A stretch of DNA of 64,000 nt. It comes from Bacteroidia bacterium (lineage in GTDB: Bacteria > Bacteroidota > Bacteroidia > Flavobacteriales > Flavobacteriaceae). Every line of letters begins with the position of its first letter. Position 1 is the first letter of the stretch. The notes under the pieces were generated by a model. It had not been told where the DNA came from. It worked only from the letters and a program-made list of their open reading frames with translations, and ran no database searches. This document shows, piece after piece, positions 1-9,111 of this stretch. A program made the translations under genes and the position numbers. The stretch spans positions 1-64,000 of the forward strand of contig JAUIAY010000005.1 of assembly GCA_030425285.1 (NCBI GenBank), written 5' to 3'.

Positions 1-776
1 TTTCCTCCTCTCAAACCATTTATATTTTTAATCAGGTGGGAACCTGCTCCAATGAGAGTAGTTTTATGGTGACCATTACTGGCATTCCGGACGTGGATAC
101 ACTTCCCGATTATTCAGACTGTTCCAGTTACACGCTTCCTACACTGACAAATGGTGCTTATTTTACGGGAACCAATGGCTCGGGAATGCAACTCAACGTG
201 GGAGATGTTATTTCGTCATCTCAAACCATTTATATTTTTAATCAGGTGGGAACCTGCTCCAATGAAAGTAGTTTTATGGTTACTATCTACCCATCTACCG
301 ATTTCACTTTAGATGAATCCAATATTACAATAAATGATGATGACATAGTTGTAGATATGACAAACACAGCTATTAGCTATGAATATGCAGTTGACAATTC
401 GAACTTTCAAGTCAGCCCAATGTTTAATAACCTAACCTATGGGTCTCATACCCTATATGTTCAAGATAGTAACGGTTGCATCATAAAATCATTACAATTT
501 GAAATCGTAAATGCTCAAGATATCCATATCCCTTTATTTTTTACTCCTAATAGTGATGGTCAAAATGATGATTGGCAAATAACAGATAATCAAAATTCGA
601 TTAAAGAAATTTACATTTTCGATAGATATGGTAAGCTTTTAAAACAAGTTTCCCCACAAACCAAACGTTGGGATGGTAATTACAATGGTCACCCTATGGA
701 AACTAATGATTATTGGTATCTGATTACTTTAAAAACTGGCGATCAGCTTCGTGGGCATTTTACTCTCAAAAGGTAA
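1..776 (+). CDS. T9SS type B sorting domain-containing surface protein, C-terminal part
   Basis: The reading frame is open from base 3, so the gene starts outside the window and only about 257 residues are seen. The last ~85 residues form the gliding-motility-associated C-terminal domain (CHU_C type): FFTPNSDGQNDDW, then IFDRYGKLL, a WDG turn and a final FTLKR. In Bacteroidota this domain directs export through the type IX secretion system and surface attachment. Upstream are two copies of a ~70-residue module that share the peptide QTIYIFNQVGTCSNESSF, so the full protein is probably a long repetitive adhesin. The following gene, uvrB, is 70 bp away and functionally unrelated. Confidence 0.9.
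   Translation, partial: SSSQTIYIFNQVGTCSNESSFMVTITGIPDVDTLPDYSDCSSYTLPTLTNGAYFTGTNGSGMQLNVGDVISSSQTIYIFNQVGTCSNESSFMVTIYPSTDFTLDESNITINDDDIVVDMTNTAISYEYAVDNSNFQVSPMFNNLTYGSHTLYVQDSNGCIIKSLQFEIVNAQDIHIPLFFTPNSDGQNDDWQITDNQNSIKEIYIFDRYGKLLKQVSPQTKRWDGNYNGHPMETNDYWYLITLKTGDQLRGHFTLKR
9..276 (+). repeat. 210-bp in-frame direct repeat inside the T9SS protein gene
   Basis: Bases 9 to about 70 recur at 219 to about 280, offset by exactly 210 bp (70 codons). I count one mismatch (GAG versus GAA) over the first ~60 bases. Near identity at synonymous positions points to recent duplication or gene conversion between adhesin modules. More copies may lie upstream of the window. Confidence 0.85.
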
Positions 777-846
777 ACATCCATTCGGTTTTTTAACTCG
801 TAAAGAATAAGTAATTTAGTACTTCAGAATAATCTGAAATCTTGTT

Positions 847-2850
847 ATGAAATTCAAAATAGAATCCGAATTCAAACCCACAGGAGACCAACCTGAAGCT
901 ATCAAACAATTGGTTGGAGGCATAAGCCAAAATGACAAATACCAAACATTATTAGGTGTTACGGGTTCTGGTAAAACTTTTACAGTTGCCAATGTTGTTC
1001 AAGAAGTCCAAAGACCTACTTTGGTTTTGGCCCATAACAAAACTTTAGCTGCACAGTTATATTCAGAGTTTAAACAGTTTTTCCCTAACAATGCAGTTGA
1101 GTATTTTGTTTCCTATTATGACTACTATCAACCCGAAGCTTATATTCCTGTTTCAGGCGTTTATATTGAAAAAGATCTTTCAATAAATGAAGAAATAGAA
1201 AAAATGCGGTTAAGCACGACCTCTTCCCTGTTGTCAGGTCGTCGTGATGTTTTGGTAGTAGCGTCCGTCTCATGCTTGTACGGTATTGGTAATCCTGTAG
1301 AATTTCAGAAAAACGTCATCACATTAAAACGTGATCAAGTTATTTCACGTACTAAACTGCTGCATCAATTGGTTCAAAGTCTCTATTCACGTACAGAAGC
1401 CGAGTTTAATCATGGTAACTTTAGAATTAAAGGTGATACAGTGGATATTTTCCCAAGTTATGATGACCACGCCTTTCGCATTCACTTTTTTGGAGATGAA
1501 ATTGAAGACATTGAAGCTTTCAATATTCAAACAAATGAAATTATTGAAAAATATGACCGCTTGAATATTTATCCAGCAAATATGTTCGTGACATCACCCG
1601 AAGTATTACAAAATGCCATTCGTGATATACAAGATGACTTGGTAAAACAATATGACTATTTTAAGGAAATTGGTAAACACCTAGAAGCCAAACGCCTTAA
1701 GGAACGTACAGAATTTGATCTGGAAATGATTCGAGAGTTGGGCTACTGCTCTGGAATTGAAAACTATTCACGCTACTTGGATGGCAGACAACCAGGAACC
1801 AGACCGTTCTGCTTGTTGGATTATTTTCCGGATGATTATTTAATGGTAGTTGATGAAAGCCACGTAACTATTTCACAAGTACATGCGATGTATGGAGGTG
1901 ACAGAAGCCGTAAGGAGAATTTGGTGGAATACGGTTTCAGACTGCCTGCTGCAATGGACAACCGTCCGTTGAAATTTGAAGAGTTTGAAGCATTACAAAA
2001 TCAAGTCATTTACGTGAGTGCCACACCTGCCGATTACGAACTTCAAAAAACCGATGGTGTTTATGTAGAACAAGTTATACGCCCTACTGGCCTTTTGGAT
2101 CCTGAAATAGAAGTTAGACCAAGTTTAAATCAGATAGATGATTTGATAGAAGAAATACAACAGCGTGTTGAAAAAGATGAACGTACTTTGGTTACCACGT
2201 TGACCAAGCGTATGGCAGAAGAATTAACCAAGTATTTGGCACGTATTCAGATTAGAGTTCGCTACATCCATAGTGATGTAGATACGTTGGAACGTGTAGA
2301 AATCATGCAAGATTTACGTAAAGGCCTTTTTGATGTGTTGGTTGGTGTCAATCTCCTACGAGAAGGATTGGATTTACCTGAAGTATCTTTGGTTGCCATT
2401 CTAGATGCCGATAAGGAAGGGTTTTTACGTTCCGCAAGGTCATTGACACAAACGGTTGGTAGAGCTGCCAGAAACCTTAATGGTAAAGCGATTATGTATG
2501 CGGATAAAATAACCAACAGCATGCAAAAAACCATTGACGAGACTAACTATAGACGGGAAAAACAAATTCAGTATAACACAGAAAATAATATAAAGCCAAA
2601 AGCCCTAAATAAAAGTCTGGACAATGCTTTGGCTAAAAACTCGGTTAGTACTTACAGTTATGAATTGGAAGCAGCCAAAGCAGCAGAACCCGAAAGCGAG
2701 TACCTGACCAAAAGTCAATTGGAAAAGAAAATCCGTGAAAAACGCAAAATGATGGAAACCGCAGCAAAAGCTCTGGATTTCCTTGAAGCTGCGAAATTCA
2801 GGGATGAGATAAAAGTCTATCAGGATAAGTTGGAGAAACTTAAAATCTAA
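847..2850 (+). CDS. uvrB: UvrABC excinuclease subunit B
   Basis: UvrB is the damage-verifying helicase-like subunit of nucleotide excision repair; it takes damaged DNA from UvrA and recruits UvrC. The 667-residue protein has the family length. It opens with the typical GDQPEAI Q-motif, has Walker A GVTGSGKT at residues 37-44, the beta-hairpin segment YYDYYQPEAYIP near 91-102 that clamps DNA, VVDESH as Walker B, the helicase motif with QTVGRAARN, and a C-terminal UVR domain (LEKKIREKRKMM...AAKFRDEI) that contacts UvrC. The ATG is preceded by a short 70-bp gap with no recognisable promoter. The stop overlaps the convergent small gene downstream by 4 bp. Confidence 0.98.
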   Translation: MKFKIESEFKPTGDQPEAIKQLVGGISQNDKYQTLLGVTGSGKTFTVANVVQEVQRPTLVLAHNKTLAAQLYSEFKQFFPNNAVEYFVSYYDYYQPEAYIPVSGVYIEKDLSINEEIEKMRLSTTSSLLSGRRDVLVVASVSCLYGIGNPVEFQKNVITLKRDQVISRTKLLHQLVQSLYSRTEAEFNHGNFRIKGDTVDIFPSYDDHAFRIHFFGDEIEDIEAFNIQTNEIIEKYDRLNIYPANMFVTSPEVLQNAIRDIQDDLVKQYDYFKEIGKHLEAKRLKERTEFDLEMIRELGYCSGIENYSRYLDGRQPGTRPFCLLDYFPDDYLMVVDESHVTISQVHAMYGGDRSRKENLVEYGFRLPAAMDNRPLKFEEFEALQNQVIYVSATPADYELQKTDGVYVEQVIRPTGLLDPEIEVRPSLNQIDDLIEEIQQRVEKDERTLVTTLTKRMAEELTKYLARIQIRVRYIHSDVDTLERVEIMQDLRKGLFDVLVGVNLLREGLDLPEVSLVAILDADKEGFLRSARSLTQTVGRAARNLNGKAIMYADKITNSMQKTIDETNYRREKQIQYNTENNIKPKALNKSLDNALAKNSVSTYSYELEAAKAAEPESEYLTKSQLEKKIREKRKMMETAAKALDFLEAAKFRDEIKVYQDKLEKLKI

Positions 2851-3248
2851 TTGTATTGAACTCTAAAAATATCAATCAATACATCTGGCGGAACAATTTT
2901 GTTTGGAAAACTTTCCATCAAATACAGCACCTTATTGATAGATTCATGACTTAATCCCATGCGTAAACCAAAATTATGCAATTTTGTTTTGTCCTTTGGG
3001 CTATTCTCTTCATCAATATTCATCAATAAGACCAGCCTATGAAACTGAACAATACGCTCACTATGCGATTCTAAATGGATATAGTTAATGGGATGTTCAA
3101 TTAAATAATCGAAATCCTCCCTAGAGATATCCAGTTGCTTCGCTATCGCCAATAGAAAATTATACTCAATAGGTTTTAGATGACTTTCATTTTTTGCAAA
3201 TGATATCATTTCAGATAGGAGGCTTAATTTTTCAACCCTGTTTATCAT
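2847..3248 (-). CDS. conserved hypothetical, possibly TerB-like helical protein
   Basis: A 133-residue, all-helical-looking cytosolic protein, convergent with uvrB and overlapping its stop by 4 bp. The frame stays open 17 codons further upstream (to 3299), but that extension is a hydrophobic stretch unlike the rest, so I chose the ATG giving MINRVEKLSLLSEMISFAK. The order of helices (a 'LLSEMISFAKNE..LKPIEYNFLLAIAKQLDI' pattern) recalls TerB/DUF533-like tellurite-resistance folds, in which an early helix pair is followed by 'E..ll..ia..l.i'. I do not see the acidic metal-binding residues of true TerB. Function unknown. Confidence 0.7.
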   Translation of the reverse strand: MINRVEKLSLLSEMISFAKNESHLKPIEYNFLLAIAKQLDISREDFDYLIEHPINYIHLESHSERIVQFHRLVLLMNIDEENSPKDKTKLHNFGLRMGLSHESINKVLYLMESFPNKIVPPDVLIDIFRVQYN

Positions 3249-3496
3249 TGTGAGGAGTGGATTATTAATTAGTGTTATAAAGATACAGAGAATGACCATT
3301 TAATAATCCGCTATAAATTGTAACTTGTCGAAAAATGACGTGCGTTTAATCGATATTTTCCTACATTTACTCAAAATAAATTATTTATACATCTGAATAT
3401 GAGATAATTACTGAATTTTTGCATTTCGTCGAGAAATTCAGTTTCACAATTTTCAACTTAAATTTTTAATGTGAAAAATATGACCATTATTACTAT

Positions 3497-3787
3497 ATGA
3501 CAAACAATGATATTTTTAAAAAGCTTCGTGTAGCCTTGAAACTTCGCGATGATGAGATTGTAAAAATTTTAGAATTAGTAGATTTCAGAATTTCCAAAAG
3601 TGAATTGGGTGCTTTTTTCAGAAAGGAAGACCACCCAAAATACAAAGAATGTGGTGATCAAATTTTACGTAATTTCCTCAACGGATTGGTAATCCACTTA
3701 AGAGGGCCTATGCCTCAAAAACAAAAAAAACAGGTTAAGCCTAAAACAGAAACCCTTAAAAAAAACATAAAACATAAAAAAAACTAA
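3497..3787 (+). CDS. DUF1456 (YehS-like) family protein, single repeat
   Basis: 96 residues. The segment NDIFKKLRVALKLRDDEIVKILEL, followed by KSELGAFFRKEDHPKYKECGDQILRNFLNGL, matches one DUF1456 repeat as found in E. coli YehS. YehS has two such repeats (about 150 aa); here only one is present, followed by a lysine-rich tail (QKKQVKPKTETLKKNIKHKKN) that may bind nucleic acid. The biochemical role of the family is not known. It is divergent from the gene at 3248 and 69 bp upstream of the cysH-like gene. Confidence 0.8.
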   Translation: MTNNDIFKKLRVALKLRDDEIVKILELVDFRISKSELGAFFRKEDHPKYKECGDQILRNFLNGLVIHLRGPMPQKQKKQVKPKTETLKKNIKHKKN

Positions 3788-3856
3788 CCGTTTTCTTTTA
3801 TTCCAAAAGCCTTCGCATTAATATTGTAAATTATTAATAGTCGTAATTAAAAATTT

Positions 3857-4549
3857 GTGCCTGTAAATCATCATGACAAAACCCTGTTTACAGAACAGGA
3901 AGTTCGTTTATTGAATAAAAAATATAAGCCTTTAACTCCTAGCAAGCGTTTAGAGACTTTATATCACGATTTCGATGTGGATGAAGTTATGTTAACCAGT
4001 TCCTTTGCTGCAACTTCTGCCTTTTTATTAAAATTAGTTTCCGAAGTCAACAAAAATCAAGAAGTATTTTTTATTGATACGGGCTACCACTTTGATGAAA
4101 CATTAGATTACATGGCGAAGCTTGAGGAACTTTACGAGCTTAATGTAAAATCTATAAGAGCCATAAAAGAAGAATACCTATTTACATTGAAAGATGAAAC
4201 CTGGAAAAAAAATCCAGATTTTTGTTGTTCCATAAACAAGGTGAGACCACTGGACATCATAAAAAAACAATATAGCGTTTGGGTTTCCGGTTTAATGGAA
4301 TGGCAAAGTGACCATAGAGCAACTCTGGATATTTTTGAACAACGTGGCGACATATTAAAATTCTATCCTTTATTGGATGTGACCAAGGAAAGACGCGACA
4401 GCTATATTGAAAAACACAACCTGCCATTTCACCCATTGGTCGCCAAGGGTTATCATTCTATAGGCTGTAAACATTGTACAGTTCCTGGTGAAGACCGAAG
4501 TGGCCGATGGAATAACAACCCAAAAACAGAATGTGGTTTACACTTATAA
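3857..4549 (+). CDS. cysH: phosphoadenylyl/adenylyl-sulfate reductase family protein
   Basis: Reductases of this family convert PAPS or APS to sulfite in assimilatory sulfate reduction. The 230-residue protein has the adenylyl-binding beta strand with the SSFAATSAFLL loop near 48-58, a Cys pair at 123-124 and C204-x2-C207, which together ligate the [4Fe-4S] cluster of APS-type enzymes. The mobile catalytic C-terminus ECGLHL (Cys226) is intact. The conserved Arg in the usual 'SGxRrxQS' motif is Met here (SGLMEWQSDHRA), so substrate preference is uncertain. The start is GTG, the only start that keeps the family N-terminus. No sulfate transporter, cysD or cysN lies nearby. A strong terminator follows immediately. 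Confidence 0.85.
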   Translation: MPVNHHDKTLFTEQEVRLLNKKYKPLTPSKRLETLYHDFDVDEVMLTSSFAATSAFLLKLVSEVNKNQEVFFIDTGYHFDETLDYMAKLEELYELNVKSIRAIKEEYLFTLKDETWKKNPDFCCSINKVRPLDIIKKQYSVWVSGLMEWQSDHRATLDIFEQRGDILKFYPLLDVTKERRDSYIEKHNLPFHPLVAKGYHSIGCKHCTVPGEDRSGRWNNNPKTECGLHL

Positions 4550-4550
4550 A

Positions 4551-4577
4551 AAAAGCTCTCAAAATTGAGAGCTTTTT
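4551..4577. terminator. bidirectional rho-independent terminator between cysH and sucC
   Basis: A perfect 12-bp inverted repeat, AAAAGCTCTCAA / TTGAGAGCTTTT, with a 2-base centre, T-rich on both sides. It sits between the convergent stops of cysH and sucC and probably serves both. Confidence 0.9.
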
Positions 4578-4597
4578 ATTTTAATAGGCTTTTAGTC

Positions 4598-5788
4598 TTA
4601 AGACAATACCTGTTGAACTTTATCAGCCGCTTCTTGGAATTCCGTAGCGCTCATAACGTCTAATCCTGAATTATCTATTAATTCCTTTGCGATGTCTGCA
4701 TTGGTACCTTGCAAACGCACAATAATTGGCACATTGATAGTTCCCATATTCTTATAAGCATCAATAACACCTTGTGCAACACGGTCACAACGCACAATAC
4801 CTCCAAAGATATTAATCAAGATGGCTTTAACGTTTGGATCCTTTAAAATGATTTTAAAGGCAGCTTCTACTCTAGCAGCATCAGCAGTTCCTCCAACATC
4901 CAAAAAGTTTGCCGGCTCACCACCTGCTTGCTTAATTAAATCCATGGTAGCCATCGCCAATCCAGCACCATTAACCATACAACCTACGTTACCATCTAAA
5001 TCTACATAGTTCAAACCAACTTCTTTAGCTTCAACTTCTATAGGATTTTCTTCACGTAAATCTCTTAAATCGGTGTAATCCTTATGTCTGTAAAGTGCAT
5101 TATCGTCAATAGTCACTTTAGCATCTACAGCCATAATTTTATTGTCACTGGTTTTTAGAACCGGATTGATTTCAAACAATGAAGAATCTGATTTCACATA
5201 AGCAGTATACAAAGCCGAAACAAACTTGGTCATTTCTTTAAAAGCCATACCACTTAAACCTAGATTAAAAGCTATACGTCTTGCTTGGAAAGGCATTAAT
5301 CCTACAGCAGGATCAATTTCTTCTGTAAATATTAAATGAGGTGTTTCTTCAGCAACGGTTTCAATGTCCATACCACCTTCGGTAGAATACATAATCATGT
5401 TACGACCAGTACCACGATTTAATAATACTGACATGTAAAACTCACTTGTTTCACTTTCTCCAGGATAATAAACATCTTCAGCAATAAGTACTTGATGCAC
5501 GCGCTTACCTTCGGCAGAAGTTTGAGGTGTTACCAAGTTCATCCCAATGATTTGCCCAGCAATCTCTTCAACTTCCTTAAGGTTTTTGGCAAGTTTTACA
5601 CCGCCTCCTTTTCCACGTCCACCAGCGTGAACTTGAGCTTTTATAACATGCCAACCAGTACCTGTCTCATCGGTTAATTGTTTGGCAGCAGCAACTGCTT
5701 CTTGAGGATTCTGTGCAACAATTCCACGTTGGATACGCACTCCAAAACTGTTTAATATTTCTTTTCCTTGATATTCGTGTAAGTTCAT
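4598..5788 (-). CDS. sucC: succinyl-CoA synthetase (ADP-forming) beta subunit
   Basis: The TCA-cycle enzyme interconverts succinyl-CoA and succinate with ADP/ATP; SucC carries the ATP-grasp and part of the CoA/succinate site. The 396 residues are full length. It starts with MNLHEYQGKEIL, followed by the ATP-grasp segment VHAGGRGKGGGVKLAK, the metal-binding FEINPVL region, and the C-terminal ligase domain with NFLDVGGTA and INIFGGIVRCD. The alpha subunit (sucD) is not adjacent, as is common in Flavobacteriia. A near-consensus promoter lies 25-56 bp upstream of the ATG. Confidence 0.98.
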   Translation of the reverse strand: MNLHEYQGKEILNSFGVRIQRGIVAQNPQEAVAAAKQLTDETGTGWHVIKAQVHAGGRGKGGGVKLAKNLKEVEEIAGQIIGMNLVTPQTSAEGKRVHQVLIAEDVYYPGESETSEFYMSVLLNRGTGRNMIMYSTEGGMDIETVAEETPHLIFTEEIDPAVGLMPFQARRIAFNLGLSGMAFKEMTKFVSALYTAYVKSDSSLFEINPVLKTSDNKIMAVDAKVTIDDNALYRHKDYTDLRDLREENPIEVEAKEVGLNYVDLDGNVGCMVNGAGLAMATMDLIKQAGGEPANFLDVGGTADAARVEAAFKIILKDPNVKAILINIFGGIVRCDRVAQGVIDAYKNMGTINVPIIVRLQGTNADIAKELIDNSGLDVMSATEFQEAADKVQQVLS

Positions 5789-5813
5789 CTTGTAATCAAT
5801 ATTTAAAGTGGCA

Positions 5814-5844
5814 CAAAAGTAATCATACTAATACTTTTTACCAA
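5814..5844 (-). promoter_or_regulatory. Bacteroidota-type promoter of sucC
   Basis: On the minus strand TTG (5842-5844), a 20-bp spacer and TACTTTTG (5814-5821) match the Bacteroidota sigma-A consensus TTG / TAnnTTTG, 25 bp before the sucC ATG. Confidence 0.7.
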
Positions 5845-5937
5845 TAAATTTTAACGGAAGTATTTGCTATGCTTTTTAATTGACTGAAATTTGATATAAA
5901 TACCTGTATATTCTATGGACTGTACCAAATTACTTTT

Positions 5938-5945
5938 TAGCTTTG
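5938..5945 (+). promoter_or_regulatory. -7 element of lysA promoter
   Basis: TAGCTTTG matches TAnnTTTG, 20 bp before the lysA ATG. I do not see a good TTG at the expected distance upstream. Confidence 0.5.
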
Positions 5946-5965
5946 CGAATCTTAAAATTTAAAAA

Positions 5966-7171
5966 ATGAATTCAAGAACCTTATTACAAATTGCAGTGGA
6001 CCATGGTAGTCCTGTTTACGTTTACAACTCCGAAAAAATTGTATCCCAATATAAACGTTTAACAAATGCTTTTAATAAGGTCAAACAGGTTAAGATTAAC
6101 TATGCCGTAAAAGCGCTATCAAATGTTTCGGTATTGAAACTCATGAATTCTTTGGGTTCTGGACTAGACACAGTTTCTATTCAAGAAGTAAAACTAGGAA
6201 TGTTAGCAGGGTTTTCACCTGAAAACATTATTTACACACCCAATGGTGTATCACTTGAAGAAATAGAACATGCTGCCAGTTTAGGTGTTCAAATAAATAT
6301 TGACAACCTATCCATATTGGAACAGTTTGGCACTAAATTTCCAAAAACACCTGTTTGCATCAGAATCAACCCACATGTTATGGCTGGTGGAAACACCAAT
6401 ATTTCTGTTGGACATATAGATAGTAAGTTCGGTATTTCCATACATCAAATCCCTCATATTTTACGTATTGTTGAAAACACAAAGATGAATATCAATGGTA
6501 TCCACATGCATACAGGAAGTGACATTCTGGATATTGATGTGTTTTTGTATGCCAGCGAAATTCTATTTGAAACTGCTAAAAACTTTTCAGATCTAGAATT
6601 TATAGATTTTGGCTCTGGTTTTAAAGTGCCTTATAAAGAAGGAGACATCGAAACCAATATTGAAGAGTTTGGCAAAAAATTGAGCAAGCGTTTTAATGAA
6701 TTCTGCAAAGAATATGGCAAAGATCTCACTTTGGCTTTTGAACCAGGGAAATTTTTAGTGAGCGAAGCTGGCTATTTTTTAACCAAAGTTAATGTGGTCA
6801 AACAAACAACCTCAACTGTATTTGCACAAATAGACTCTGGTTTCAACCACCTTATTCGCCCAATGCTATACGGATCGCAACATGAAATTATCAATATTTC
6901 CAATCCAAAAGGACGAGAACGCTTTTACTCGGTTGTAGGATATATTTGTGAGACGGATACATTTGCCAATAATCGCCGTATAAATGAAATTACCGAAGGT
7001 GATATTTTGGCATTTAAAAATGCTGGTGCTTACTGCTACTCTATGGCGTCTAACTATAATTCAAGATACAGACCAGCAGAAGTTCTATGGCATGATGGCA
7101 AAGCCCATTTAATCCGTAAACGTGAAACGTTTGATGATATTCTCAAAAACCAAGTTGAAATAGCCTTGTAG
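5966..7171 (+). CDS. lysA: diaminopimelate decarboxylase
   Basis: Catalyses the last step of lysine synthesis, meso-diaminopimelate to L-lysine, with pyridoxal phosphate. The 401-residue protein is a fold-type III PLP enzyme: the Schiff-base lysine is Lys49 in YAVKAL, the glycine-rich phosphate loop is in FIDFGSGFKVPY, the EPGKFLV motif binds PLP/substrate, and VGYICETDTFA carries the active-site Cys and Asp from the partner subunit. The final AGAYCYSMASNYNSR is typical of LysA. It appears monocistronic, with its own -7 element; the Rieske gene follows after 88 bp. Confidence 0.95.
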   Translation: MNSRTLLQIAVDHGSPVYVYNSEKIVSQYKRLTNAFNKVKQVKINYAVKALSNVSVLKLMNSLGSGLDTVSIQEVKLGMLAGFSPENIIYTPNGVSLEEIEHAASLGVQINIDNLSILEQFGTKFPKTPVCIRINPHVMAGGNTNISVGHIDSKFGISIHQIPHILRIVENTKMNINGIHMHTGSDILDIDVFLYASEILFETAKNFSDLEFIDFGSGFKVPYKEGDIETNIEEFGKKLSKRFNEFCKEYGKDLTLAFEPGKFLVSEAGYFLTKVNVVKQTTSTVFAQIDSGFNHLIRPMLYGSQHEIINISNPKGRERFYSVVGYICETDTFANNRRINEITEGDILAFKNAGAYCYSMASNYNSRYRPAEVLWHDGKAHLIRKRETFDDILKNQVEIAL

Positions 7172-7259
7172 ACATCTGTCTGTTTGACGAATTCTATTGT
7201 TTTGATTTGCTCATGTGGTGAATTTACTGTAATTTTTATGACCATAAATTTCGGTGCCC

Positions 7260-8345
7260 ATGAGCAAAAAATTCGTTGTCGATCCAGATATAAAAGTTGC
7301 AGAGACTTTGCCTGCCGAGTTTTATAGAAGCCAAACAGTTTTTGAGGATATCAAGGAAAAAGTATTTGTAAAGACCTGGCAATTTATAGGTGATGAAAAC
7401 CTAGTGCCGTTTACACAGACGGTTCATCCATTTATTCTATTAGACAATTATATTACAGAACCATTGGTACTTTCCAGAGACGAAGAGGATAGTATTAAAT
7501 GTTTTAGTAATGTCTGCACACATCGCGGTAATATTGTTATAAACAATCCTGGCAAAGTAAAGCAATTAAGGTGTATGTATCACGGAAGGCGTTTTGCATT
7601 GGATGGAACCTTCAAATCGATGCCTGAATTTGAAGAAGCTGAAAATTTTCCCAGGCCTTGTGATAGTTTAAGAGAGTTTTTGGTGCGAACTCTTGGTCCT
7701 TTTGTTTTTGTAGGATTGAATCCTTCTTTCGATTTAGATGATGTATTAAGTGTGATGATAGAACGCATTGGTTTTTTACCATTGCATCAGTTTAAATTGG
7801 ACACGGGCTCAAGCAAGGATTATCTAGTTAATTGCCATTGGGCCTTATATTGCGATAATTATTTGGAAGGTTTCCATATTCCTTTTGTTCATGATGACCT
7901 TAATAGTGTTTTAGATTATGGAAATTACACAACAGAAATCTACACTCATTGCAATTTACAGATAGGTTATGCTAATGAAGGTGAAGAAGTATTTGATTTA
8001 CCACAATACCACAGGGATTATGGAGAAAATATAGCGGCCTATTACTATTGGATTTTCCCAAATATGATGTTCAATTTTTATCCTTGGGGATTGTCGATTA
8101 ATGTTGTAAAGCCTATCAGCTTGAACAAAACCAAAGTATCTTTTATTACCTACGTTTACGATGAAACAAAACTGAATAAAGGTGCTGGTGCTCTATTGGA
8201 CAAAGTAGAGCGAGAAGATGAATTCGTAGTAGAAGGTGTCCACAAAGGCGTACAATCGCGTTATTATAACACTGGACGATTTTCCCCAACTCGCGAAAAA
8301 GGGGTTCACCATTTTCACGGCCTACTTGCTAAATATCTAAAATAG
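7260..8345 (+). CDS. Rieske non-haem iron oxygenase, alpha-subunit type
   Basis: A 361-residue ring-hydroxylating-oxygenase-like protein. The N-terminal Rieske domain has C-T-H-R-G ... C-M-Y-H-G (CxH, 16 residues, CxxH), which binds a [2Fe-2S] cluster. The C-terminal SRPBCC catalytic domain carries DNYLEGFHIPFVH, whose two His with a later Asp would form the mononuclear iron triad. The frame includes a GTG two codons earlier, but the ATG beginning MSKKFVVD is preferred. Electron-transfer partners are not nearby, so the substrate (choline/carnitine-type or aromatic) cannot be told. An AHSA1-like gene follows 1 bp after the stop, suggesting co-transcription. Confidence 0.85.
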   Translation: MSKKFVVDPDIKVAETLPAEFYRSQTVFEDIKEKVFVKTWQFIGDENLVPFTQTVHPFILLDNYITEPLVLSRDEEDSIKCFSNVCTHRGNIVINNPGKVKQLRCMYHGRRFALDGTFKSMPEFEEAENFPRPCDSLREFLVRTLGPFVFVGLNPSFDLDDVLSVMIERIGFLPLHQFKLDTGSSKDYLVNCHWALYCDNYLEGFHIPFVHDDLNSVLDYGNYTTEIYTHCNLQIGYANEGEEVFDLPQYHRDYGENIAAYYYWIFPNMMFNFYPWGLSINVVKPISLNKTKVSFITYVYDETKLNKGAGALLDKVEREDEFVVEGVHKGVQSRYYNTGRFSPTREKGVHHFHGLLAKYLK

Positions 8346-8346
8346 T

Positions 8347-8859
8347 ATGGAAAAATTACAATGGCACTCATTCGAGAAAAAGATTTACATCAAGTCAAGT
8401 ATTGAAACACTCTACGAATTATGGGCAACCGAAAAAGGTATCACCTCTTGGTTTTTGAGTCAAGCTAAATTTAAGGATTTACAGGGAAACACCCGAAGTA
8501 ATGAGGAGCATATTCAAGTAAAAGATACCTATACTTGGTATTGGCATAATTGGGATGGTGAAGCCAACGGAACCATATTACAGGCCAATGGTAAAGATTA
8601 TTTGGAGTTTACTTTTGAAGGCTCTAAAGTCTGTATAAAATTGGAAGAAAAAAATGGAGTTGTCATTGTTATTTTAAAACAATTTGAAATTCCGGAAGAT
8701 GATGAAAGTAAATTACGCATACATTTTGGTTGTAGTAACGGATGGACTTTTTGGCTCACGAACTTAAAAGCTTTTGTAGAGCATGGCATTTTGCTTAATG
8801 AAACTGAAATTAATTTAAAAGAAAACGAGCTTTCTGGCTATGTGTTTGTGAACATGTAA
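8347..8859 (+). CDS. SRPBCC / AHSA1-domain protein
   Basis: 170 residues of the START-like fold annotated as activator of Hsp90 ATPase homologue 1-like. The N-terminus shows the family pattern FEKKIYIKSSIETLYELWATEKGITSWF, and the C-terminus ends in the long helix with HFGCSNGWTFWLTNLKAFVEHG. Members form a hydrophobic cavity for small lipophilic ligands; their bacterial roles are mostly unknown. It starts 1 bp after the Rieske oxygenase and is probably translated from the same mRNA, so a ligand or product-handling role for that pathway is possible but unproven. Confidence 0.85.
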   Translation: MEKLQWHSFEKKIYIKSSIETLYELWATEKGITSWFLSQAKFKDLQGNTRSNEEHIQVKDTYTWYWHNWDGEANGTILQANGKDYLEFTFEGSKVCIKLEEKNGVVIVILKQFEIPEDDESKLRIHFGCSNGWTFWLTNLKAFVEHGILLNETEINLKENELSGYVFVNM

Positions 8860-8931
8860 TTTACATACTTTTTTTCACTACCTTTAAAATCTCCTCAAGT
8901 CTTTTTAATAGCATATAAAAGACTCGTAATT

Positions 8932-9111
8932 ATGAAACCGACCAAATTTTTTGCGCCAAGTGCTGCAATAAATTTTGTCTCAAATCACTATTCAAAACCT
9001 ACAAATCGTTTCTTGCCGCTAAATTTTGCTATCTACTCAATAGATACTGCAAATAGCACTTGCTTTTCCAATTTTTTAAAAATCACTTTTAACCAATCAA
9101 AACCTATATGA
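8932..9111 (+). CDS. possible 59-aa upstream ORF overlapping the SGNH gene start (doubtful)
   Basis: An ATG-initiated 59-codon frame fills most of the 8860-9107 gap and ends in ATGA, its TGA overlapping the ATG of the SGNH gene, an arrangement typical of translational coupling. Its composition argues against a folded protein: many Asn, Ser and Phe and a single acidic residue. It may be a leader or chance. Otherwise I see nothing in this intergenic stretch. Confidence 0.2.
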   Translation: MKPTKFFAPSAAINFVSNHYSKPTNRFLPLNFAIYSIDTANSTCFSNFLKITFNQSKPI

